Below are positions 7,060 to 12,959 of a stretch of 22,668 nt of DNA, in pieces (position 1 is the stretch's first letter; each line of letters begins with the position of its first letter). The notes below the pieces were generated by a model. The model was given only the letters and a program-made list of their open reading frames with translations. It did no database searches and was not told the DNA's origin. The DNA lies in contig CAYHBW010000012.1 of NCBI GenBank assembly GCA_964355085.1, positions 1-22,668 of the forward strand. The letters are read 5' to 3'. The translations under genes were made by a program, and so were the position numbers. This DNA comes from REEB48 sp964355085. Its GTDB lineage: Bacteria > Patescibacteriota > Minisyncoccia > UBA6257 > 02-FULL-45-10c.

Positions 7060-8125
7060 CCAGCGCCTTTTTTATTTTTGCATCAACCTTCGGGACTTTC
7101 ACATTGAATTCCACATACATATCTCCACGACCGTAAGAATTGAACTTCGGCATGCCTTCGCTTGGGATACGAAGTCTTTCACGAAGATTGAATCCGACCG
7201 GAATTTCCAAATGCAATTTCCCTCCCTGGATTGTAGGAACTTCCACTTTCTCTCCGGCCAGGACTTTCAGAATGTCCAGATCTTTGCGGATGACCAATTC
7301 ATTGCCAACGCGCTGAAAAGTATGATGTGGCTTCACCTGAACACGGACATAGAGATCGCCCGTGCCCGCTCCGCGCTCACCCGCCTGTCCTCTGCCGACA
7401 ACCTTGATAAGCTGCCCGTCGGCGATTCCCGGAGCGATATTCACCTGGATTTCCTGACGAGCCGATATTCGCCCTCTACCGCTGCAATTTTTGCAGATCT
7501 TATTCGGAATCTCGCCCTGTCCGTTGCAAGTCGAGCAAGTTCTGACCTGTGAAAACTGCCCGAAGAAACTCTTGCGAACCTCGCGTATCTCACCTTTGCC
7601 GTCGCAAGTTCCGCATTTCTTCGATCCGGCGCTTTTATCACTTCCCTGTCCTTTGCAAGTAACGCACGAAGACATTGTTTCGTAATTCAGACGAAGCGCC
7701 TCCCCGCGGAAAGCTTCTTCAAGCGTGATTTCTTTTATGAGTTCTATGTCCGCTCCGCGATTATAAGTTTTGCGTTTCCTGCCGCTGCCCATTCCTCCGA
7801 AAAACGCCTCGAAAATATCTCCGACATCGCCCATTCCTTCTGCCTCGGAAAAGTCGAAACCGCCCATATTCCCGAAACCGCCGAATCCTTGTCCACCGCC
7901 AAAGCCCTGCGATCCGTCAAAAGTCTGCCCGAACTGATCATACTGCGCGCGTTTTTGCGAGTCGGAAAGAACCTGATAGGCCTCATTGATTTCTTTGAAC
8001 TTCAAAGCATCGCCGCCTTCTTTGTCAGGGTGATATTTATGCGCCAGCTTCCGGAACGCTTTTTTGATTTCGTCTTCGGACGAACCTTTTTCGACTCCAA
8101 GAGTCTTGTAATAATCCTTCGCCAT
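7052..8125 (-). CDS. dnaJ: Chaperone DnaJ (type I Hsp40)
   Basis: DnaJ delivers unfolded clients to DnaK and stimulates its ATPase. The 357-residue product is a complete type I protein. The J domain occupies 1-70 with the HPD motif at 32-34. A Gly/Phe-rich linker follows (about 65-115). Four CxxCxGxG zinc repeats have cysteine pairs at 154/157, 171/174, 197/200 and 211/214. The rest is the client-binding beta domains. It is the second gene of a two-gene unit behind a perfect CIRCE operator, 36 bp after a membrane-protein gene. No ribosome site lies close to the ATG at 8125. It ends inside a strong terminator. Confidence 0.97.
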   Translation of the reverse strand: MAKDYYKTLGVEKGSSEDEIKKAFRKLAHKYHPDKEGGDALKFKEINEAYQVLSDSQKRAQYDQFGQTFDGSQGFGGGQGFGGFGNMGGFDFSEAEGMGDVGDIFEAFFGGMGSGRKRKTYNRGADIELIKEITLEEAFRGEALRLNYETMSSCVTCKGQGSDKSAGSKKCGTCDGKGEIREVRKSFFGQFSQVRTCSTCNGQGEIPNKICKNCSGRGRISARQEIQVNIAPGIADGQLIKVVGRGQAGERGAGTGDLYVRVQVKPHHTFQRVGNELVIRKDLDILKVLAGEKVEVPTIQGGKLHLEIPVGFNLRERLRIPSEGMPKFNSYGRGDMYVEFNVKVPKVDAKIKKALGE

Positions 8126-8161
8126 TTTTAAAATTTATAATTTAACCTTTAAAATTTGAAA

Positions 8162-9148
8162 TTATCCTACAAGGATAATTTCACGGCTCCTGGACTCAAG
8201 CCCAATTCTCGCAAAACCTGTCGCAACCAGAAGTTCGAAAAGAATGTAAGCCGGGAAAGCGATTATCCAGCGTAACAAACTTCCCAAGCTCTTTACTGCG
8301 AAGAAAGTAAGCACAAAAATTATGAATGGAATGAATCTCTTATACTGATTCGGAATTGCATTGAACTGGCGGAAGAAATAAGAATGGAATACGTCGCTGA
8401 CAGTATCGGAATTCTTAAAAATTATTCCATAGGTAGCGGCCTGCTGGCGGAGCTGATTGGTCATTTCCGTAACCGCCGCAGTTTTCGCGGATGCAGGCAA
8501 AGAAGCGAATACGTCTCCAAGCTGCTGGGTTGCGATCGATTCGGCAAATTTTGATACGGTCATATCAACGGAAAAATTCTCCGATACGAACATCCTCACG
8601 ATCGGCTCGGACGGTTTCAAGAGAGTCCGGACGGTCTCCTTGGAAGCAAAAGCGGTTCCGACGCCGTTCACGTCCACATAAAGGATGCTGACGAAAAGCG
8701 ACAGGGCTGTAATGACTGAAGGAAGCAAAGATTTTTCCACCCGGAAAAATTTGAATTTCATCTGATTATCAAGCTCCTGCCTTCCCTTCCTGACCGCATT
8801 CAGGAGAAAAGCGAAAAGGAGCGCGACAGACAGCGCTATCCACCAGGACCAATGCTGTAAAAAGAAAAGAGACAACGCCGCTGTTTCGGCCATCACAAGC
8901 ATGGTCTGAATTTTCATGGATTTCACAAATATCAACTGAAGCAGGAACAAAGAAGCGAAGGCGACGTTCCCGAGAATGACCGACAGGACATTCCCGCCAT
9001 CCAATCCACCGTTGGCAACGACTGATTCAAGCGCAAAGCCAAGCCAAGCGGCGGCCAGCAGATTCAAAGCGCCCATTATAATGAGTCGGGTCTTGGAAAG
9101 ATCCACATTCGCCGCATCTGACTGCCTTTTGAGTAAATTTTCGTCCAT
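8162..9148 (-). CDS. CIRCE-controlled multi-pass membrane protein of unknown function
   Basis: The 328-residue product is not a family I recognise. About seven membrane spans are visible: 21-41, 53-76, 80-98, 101-118, 141-160, 270-288 and 292-312. A polar domain of about 110 residues (161-269), possibly outside the cell, lies between spans 5 and 6. There is no peptidase, transporter or kinase motif. It is the first gene after a perfect CIRCE element and its promoter, and it precedes dnaJ by 36 bp. It should therefore be induced by heat through HrcA together with dnaJ. A role in membrane stress is an inference from regulation only. Confidence 0.75.
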   Translation of the reverse strand: MDENLLKRQSDAANVDLSKTRLIIMGALNLLAAAWLGFALESVVANGGLDGGNVLSVILGNVAFASLFLLQLIFVKSMKIQTMLVMAETAALSLFFLQHWSWWIALSVALLFAFLLNAVRKGRQELDNQMKFKFFRVEKSLLPSVITALSLFVSILYVDVNGVGTAFASKETVRTLLKPSEPIVRMFVSENFSVDMTVSKFAESIATQQLGDVFASLPASAKTAAVTEMTNQLRQQAATYGIIFKNSDTVSDVFHSYFFRQFNAIPNQYKRFIPFIIFVLTFFAVKSLGSLLRWIIAFPAYILFELLVATGFARIGLESRSREIILVG

Positions 9149-9162
9149 GGTTTTATTATAAC

Positions 9163-9192
9163 ATTATAAATAATTTAGCACTCCGCGGTCAA
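9163..9192 (-). promoter_or_regulatory. Sigma-70-type promoter of the membrane protein-dnaJ unit
   Basis: On the minus strand TTGACC (9192-9187) and TATAAT (9168-9163) are 18 bp apart. The -35 box is inside the CIRCE spacer, so HrcA bound there would block RNA polymerase. The start codon follows the -10 box by 14 bases. Confidence 0.8.
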
Positions 9193-9201
9193 GAGTGCTA
9201 A
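9175..9201. promoter_or_regulatory. Perfect CIRCE operator (HrcA site) upstream of the membrane protein-dnaJ unit
   Basis: TTAGCACTC (9175-9183), a 9-base spacer and GAGTGCTAA (9193-9201) match the CIRCE consensus exactly. CIRCE is the binding site of the heat-shock repressor HrcA, which is encoded in this window. Confidence 0.96.
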
Positions 9202-9242
9202 GAAAGAATTTTACGAACTAAATAGTGGATTAATTTTAAGAA

Positions 9243-9614
9243 TTATACACTGCGTATCTCAAGGAAAACACCTGCCTCTTCAAATTTCTTAGCTTTCTTT
9301 TTTTCACAATATAGCCTAACGACACAACTATCCTTACCGGGGGCTTGAGAAAAAATTGTTTTATTTAGCGAGTCCTGAAAACGCTTTAGTATATTGTCTA
9401 AGTCGGGGCCGTATTTGTAATTTGATGGATAGCTACTTTCAGGAAGAACAAATAATGCCCTCATTTCACATGGTCCAAAAATCTTTGGAACCCCTTTTGT
9501 TTGCTGAATAACATCTTCGCTCCACTTTTCTGCGGCATTTATATCGCCACGAACCTTATATCTAGAATATGGAACGCCCTTAATGAAAATTTTTTTTACT
9601 AGTCGATCAGACAT
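9243..9614 (-). CDS. RusA-like Holliday junction resolvase
   Basis: The 123-residue product matches the RusA resolvase family, whose phage-derived members cut four-way DNA junctions. The core GPDLDNILKRFQDSL (69-83) parallels the E. coli RusA segment DLDNLQKAAFDAL. The two acidic residues D71 and D73 and the basic K77 are in place. A later aspartate (D95 in KDSCVV) aligns with the third catalytic acid of DDAQVV. The C-terminus ends in a LEI strand, as in the family. It is the last gene of the AT-rich cassette, 67 bp after the small membrane gene, and just upstream of the CIRCE promoter. RusA genes usually come from prophages, so this may mark a mobile origin. Confidence 0.72.
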   Translation of the reverse strand: MSDRLVKKIFIKGVPYSRYKVRGDINAAEKWSEDVIQQTKGVPKIFGPCEMRALFVLPESSYPSNYKYGPDLDNILKRFQDSLNKTIFSQAPGKDSCVVRLYCEKKKAKKFEEAGVFLEIRSV

Positions 9615-9645
9615 AATTTAATTATCTAGCTCATACAGCTCAATG

Positions 9646-9665
9646 ATTGCTAAAAAGAAAGCAAT
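9646..9665. repeat. Short hairpin between cassette genes
   Basis: ATTGCT (9646-9651) pairs with AGCAAT (9660-9665) around an A-rich 8-base loop. On the minus strand the loop is T-rich. It could slow transcription after the small membrane gene, but there is no trailing T run. Confidence 0.3.
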
Positions 9666-9681
9666 TAAGTAAATAGCACCA

Positions 9682-9969
9682 TCAATATAAATTACAATAT
9701 TGATTATATTCAAAAAAATATTGACTAACTATAGGAAAAGATTTAAATGCCCCTAAAAAAATCCCGAAAATAAAAGAGGTTCCTAGCGCCACTGATACAA
9801 TCCTCTCCTTATCAATCAAGCGCCTTATAGCCAATATAATAAAACTAGAAATCAAGATCCAAAAAAATAAGCCTAAAATAGCCGCTGGATATCCCTTTAA
9901 AAGGGACGAGGTAATAATATACAATGCGTAAGTTGCAGCGCCAAAAAATGCTAAATTTCTATTGCTCAT
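9682..9969 (-). CDS. Small membrane protein of the cassette (95 aa)
   Basis: The product is almost wholly hydrophobic, with about three spans (8-24, 29-48 and 59-76) and a short Tyr-rich tail. No family is recognised. Its ATG shares one base with the stop of the upstream membrane gene (TAATG), so the two are translationally coupled and may form one complex. Base composition is AT-rich like the rest of the cassette. Confidence 0.6.
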   Translation of the reverse strand: MSNRNLAFFGAATYALYIITSSLLKGYPAAILGLFFWILISSFIILAIRRLIDKERIVSVALGTSFIFGIFLGAFKSFPIVSQYFFEYNQYCNLY

Positions 9970-10349
9970 TAATCAACTTTATTTTTAGAGAAAAATAAGT
10001 ATATATATGCTAAAAATATCCAAATAAAAGTAATGCTGAATATTCCTACATAGCCCAAGTAGTAATCCGGCAAATTAGTATTAATAAATAAACCGAAAAG
10101 AAATACAAGGGTCGCAACTAGGATTGCCTCTATTAACTTTGAACCATAAAATTGCCAATCCAATAATCTCTTCTTTCTAATAAAATATAAACTCGTACCG
10201 AACGCCACGATACTGGCCTCAAAAAAATTTAATTCAGCCTTATAAATTTCACCGCTTTCCAGCCCAGCAAATCCAGCGCCAAGGCAAATAACCAAAAAAA
10301 TGATAGCCCATCTTACCCCAGTAAATTTATTACGAACTTTGAGATTCAT
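9969..10349 (-). CDS. Small membrane protein of the cassette (126 aa)
   Basis: The 126-residue product has about four spans (14-31, 43-58, 70-88 and 97-118) with a basic KVRNK start and a basic loop RKKRLLDW after span 2. No family is recognised. It lies 43 bp after the third PD-(D/E)XK gene and is coupled to the next small membrane gene by a one-base overlap. A possible extended -10 box (TG-C-TACAAT) ends 4 bases before the ATG, so the membrane pair could be transcribed on its own as a leaderless message. Confidence 0.6.
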   Translation of the reverse strand: MNLKVRNKFTGVRWAIIFLVICLGAGFAGLESGEIYKAELNFFEASIVAFGTSLYFIRKKRLLDWQFYGSKLIEAILVATLVFLFGLFINTNLPDYYLGYVGIFSITFIWIFLAYIYLFFSKNKVD

Positions 10350-10392
10350 ATATTTATTGTAGCATTTAAATCTATCTTAAAAAATTTATATT

Positions 10393-11046
10393 TCAACTAA
10401 AGAATTTTTCAAATGTAGAATTTGGCAAAGGAATAATTCCATTAGGATTTTCGCTGCCTTCATATCTTTTTAAATCTTTATTCCAATAAACAATTGCACT
10501 TATATTGCTACCAGTTGAATCTAAAACTCCGGGGCCATCTTTTACTAACCCATTATATATAAGCTTATTATCCATCAATTTATAATTATCTTTTCGGGAA
10601 AAATATATCACATTAACATCTGTGCTATTTATATAACCACACAATATTAAGACTCTTGGGAAATTAAATTCTTTTTTAATATTTTTAAATTTCATACTTG
10701 CATTTTTTGCATAATATATAAAAGTATTCTTGGCATCTGCTATCGGGTCAAATGAAAAAGATGCTATGCCTGACTGACCAGTAGCCTTCTTAGCTCTTGC
10801 CTCTTTCGTTATTTCCCTCATTTTAGTATCACTAGCAAAAGTAGTGCGCGTTTTTATCTCAACAAATAATGACAATTCGTTTTTAATACATAAAAAATCT
10901 GGGGATTTCCGACCAGGCTCAGTTAGATACATCTCTCTTTGATCATTATTATCATCGATTTTAATACAAGAAATTTGATTGCTTAGGCAAAATTTCTTAA
11001 AATCATCCTCTGATTGTTCGGCAATTTTTTGTCTATAATTTTTCAT
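10393..11046 (-). CDS. PD-(D/E)XK-like nuclease of the cassette (217 aa)
   Basis: The product carries a clear PD-(D/E)XK signature: P49-D50 followed 13 residues later by E63-I-K65, with beta-strand-like residues around each (SPDFLCI and LFVEIKTRT). An N-terminal helix with EDDFKKF could supply the first acidic residue. This fold cuts DNA in restriction enzymes, resolvases and repair nucleases. The C-terminal half is not recognised. The ATG overlaps the stop of the GIY-YIG-like gene by 4 bases (ATGA), so the two are coupled. There is no methyltransferase nearby, so a classical restriction-modification pair is not supported. Confidence 0.65.
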   Translation of the reverse strand: MKNYRQKIAEQSEDDFKKFCLSNQISCIKIDDNNDQREMYLTEPGRKSPDFLCIKNELSLFVEIKTRTTFASDTKMREITKEARAKKATGQSGIASFSFDPIADAKNTFIYYAKNASMKFKNIKKEFNFPRVLILCGYINSTDVNVIYFSRKDNYKLMDNKLIYNGLVKDGPGVLDSTGSNISAIVYWNKDLKRYEGSENPNGIIPLPNSTFEKFFS

Positions 11047-11543
11047 AAATTTATTTCATTATAAATCTTTTCGGCTACAGCTCTTTCTCCTCCATCTGAT
11101 TGATGGAAATGGATCTCTGTTTGATATTTTGGCCACTGATTAGATTTACTTCTTATCAAATATACTACTTCTGCCTCAATAGCCTCAGTCCTTTCTTCAT
11201 TTTCAAATAAATAAACAAATAAATCTAAATCTTCAGATTCACCTTTTTTTGCCAACTCTTTCCACTTATAACCATAGTAGCCATTCTTGCCGAAAGCCCT
11301 TAGGCCCATTCTAAAACGACCACTCAACGCCGACTTTGTTATCCCAACATAAATTATTTCCTTATTATATTTGAGGATATAGATTTTTGGCTTCTTTTTA
11401 TTGGCCAATCCCCAACGACCCGATACATAATTACCTAATTGCTTAATATAAGAAACTCTTGCCTTGCTGCCTAAGTCAGGCATAGATGATATAGATTCAA
11501 TGCGCAACTTATATTTCATACTTTGCAATTTGCTCATAATCAT
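11043..11543 (-). CDS. GIY-YIG-like nuclease of the cassette (166 aa)
   Basis: The product shows the order of GIY-YIG nuclease motifs. KIYILKY (53-59) stands for GIY and IIYVGIT (63-69) for YIG. Then come SGRF with R76, an acidic helix with E123 and E125 before VVYLIRSK, and a final WPKYQTEIHFHQ segment where other members have Asn. The first motif is degenerate (IYI rather than GIY). GIY-YIG domains occur in homing endonucleases, UvrC and restriction enzymes. The gene has 4-base ATGA overlaps on both sides, so it is tightly coupled to a PD-(D/E)XK gene before and after it. Confidence 0.65.
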   Translation of the reverse strand: MIMSKLQSMKYKLRIESISSMPDLGSKARVSYIKQLGNYVSGRWGLANKKKPKIYILKYNKEIIYVGITKSALSGRFRMGLRAFGKNGYYGYKWKELAKKGESEDLDLFVYLFENEERTEAIEAEVVYLIRSKSNQWPKYQTEIHFHQSDGGERAVAEKIYNEINL

Positions 11544-12004
11544 TTGTTACTAAATTTCATATCTCTAACTTTTTTCCAATTAATTTCTTCAATATTACCA
11601 GCACCATCAACAAAAAATAAGTACAAGTTCAGCTTATCCATCACATCAAAAGGAATTTTTCTTAATACCATTTTTTTGAAAGAAATAGGAAAAGCAATAG
11701 CATATTTATAGCCATACTTATAACCACGTTTTCCGCTCCTGTGCATCCTTGTAATAATTTGTCCTACGGCAGAATTAAAGCTACTACTTTGACTTCCAGT
11801 TGGACTTTTCACTTTAATTGATGGGTCTCCCTTTGCTTCAATAAGCCAATATCTTGAAAATCGATTATTACAGACTTTAATATCTACGCCATGCTCCCAT
11901 AATTCAAGACTTTTTAATGACCGGCCCCAACCATTTACGGCAAGATATTTTATCAAGCTTTTTTGGACAAAATCCTCTGTAATTATTTCTCTTTGTTTTT
12001 TCAT
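11540..12004 (-). CDS. PD-(D/E)XK-like nuclease of the cassette (154 aa)
   Basis: The product has a compact nuclease signature. HGVDIKV gives D41, and 14 residues later WLIEAKG gives E56-A-K58. A GQ pair in a following helix (81-82) resembles the helix found after ExK in several restriction-like families. The N-terminal part is a helical region (about 8-25) as in the same fold. Target and partners are unknown. The gene starts 11 bp after the preceding cassette gene without a ribosome site and overlaps the next by 4 bases. Confidence 0.65.
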   Translation of the reverse strand: MKKQREIITEDFVQKSLIKYLAVNGWGRSLKSLELWEHGVDIKVCNNRFSRYWLIEAKGDPSIKVKSPTGSQSSSFNSAVGQIITRMHRSGKRGYKYGYKYAIAFPISFKKMVLRKIPFDVMDKLNLYLFFVDGAGNIEEINWKKVRDMKFSNK

Positions 12005-12015
12005 ATCTACTATAA

Positions 12016-12561
12016 CTAATCTTTACGACCATATCCCATTTTTTTAAACAAGAAAATGTACTGACGCGGAGAATCGTAACCAAAAAAATTAGTTTCGTTA
12101 TAAACATTATCTAATACCTCCGCAAAACTAATGGCTTTAATTTTCTTCTCCCCTAATCTCTTAATATATAGGCCCTCCTCTTGAGGCGCATTACGAAAAA
12201 AACTAAATAATTTGTGGGAATATACAAACCACTTCTCAATTCTTTTTATTCTAAAATTATTTTTAATCCATTTTTCTTTTTCTTGCGCAAACTTTTTAGT
12301 TACAGTGTCAACAAAAATATCCCTAGATTTATCCGCACCACCAGGTAATCTTGGGTTAGGCGAAACTGATACTTCTATCCAAAAATATTTTCCCTTTCCA
12401 TTGGTTGCTAGAAAATCAACTTCCTTACCACGACCACCACCAAGAAATCTTCCTTTTTTATTTAATCGAGTCTTTTTCGGAACCACAAGGTTGCTCGTTA
12501 TGAAATACTTAAAATGATCTTGGAGCCAAATATTAACTATTTCCTCTGCTGGATTAAGCAT
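12016..12561 (-). CDS. PD-(D/E)XK-like protein, first gene of the cassette (181 aa)
   Basis: The product has a restriction-endonuclease-like core. KEVDFLAT gives D49, and FWIEVSV gives E63-V-S65, where Ser replaces the usual Lys. It may therefore be a variant or inactive member of the fold. A basic, Gly-rich loop (RFLGGGRGK, about 38-46) precedes the core. The C-terminus has no known domain. The ATG at 12561 lies 3 bases after the stop of the dnaK-linked gene. A good GAGGGG ribosome site is contributed by the last codons of that gene, so the cassette is read as part of the heat-shock message unless it has an internal promoter. Confidence 0.6.
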   Translation of the reverse strand: MLNPAEEIVNIWLQDHFKYFITSNLVVPKKTRLNKKGRFLGGGRGKEVDFLATNGKGKYFWIEVSVSPNPRLPGGADKSRDIFVDTVTKKFAQEKEKWIKNNFRIKRIEKWFVYSHKLFSFFRNAPQEEGLYIKRLGEKKIKAISFAEVLDNVYNETNFFGYDSPRQYIFLFKKMGYGRKD

Positions 12562-12564
12562 GAA

Positions 12565-12957
12565 TTATTTCCCCTCCCCCTCTTTAATTTCCCCCATCAT
12601 TGGACTGAAAGTTTTGCCTAAAAGATCCGATACCGCAGTCACGGAATCCTTTTCCAGCGGATTCCTGTCCTTAAATTCCATAAGCTTCCCGATACTGGAG
12701 CGGAGGGGTTCGTCCATTTTCCCGAATTTTCCGCTTAGAAAATCTTCAACGGTCTGGAACAGCAAGCCCCACATTTTTTTGATATCTTCCTCGGCTTTTA
12801 CCGGATCTCCGGCTGTCGGAACTTCCTTATACGCCTCGAAAACCGCATGAGCCATCAAAACAGCAGTCAACCTGTTCCGGATATCGTGCTCAAATTTCTC
12901 CGTTGCGCTGAAAGTTAACTCCGGCGTATTTTCTTTTTTCGGAATTTCTTCGTTCAT
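12565..12957 (-). CDS. Unknown 130-aa protein downstream of dnaK
   Basis: The mostly helical 130-residue product is not a family I recognise. It begins 2 bp after the dnaK stop, with a strong AAGGGGAG ribosome site at the dnaK 3' end, so it belongs to the CIRCE-controlled hrcA-grpE-dnaK unit. A segment EHDIRNRLTAVLMAH (23-37) looks like the H-box helix of a histidine kinase dimerisation domain (His24, Arg27/Asn28), but no ATP-binding domain follows. It might be a phosphotransfer or scaffold helix, or a chance match. Base composition is like dnaK, not like the cassette. Confidence 0.6.
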   Translation of the reverse strand: MNEEIPKKENTPELTFSATEKFEHDIRNRLTAVLMAHAVFEAYKEVPTAGDPVKAEEDIKKMWGLLFQTVEDFLSGKFGKMDEPLRSSIGKLMEFKDRNPLEKDSVTAVSDLLGKTFSPMMGEIKEGEGK

Positions 12958-12959
12958 TT

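Noticed and set aside
9243..12561. Classical restriction-modification system or prophage
   Set aside because: There is no methyltransferase, specificity subunit, capsid, terminase, portal or integrase gene. RusA alone is not enough to call a prophage.
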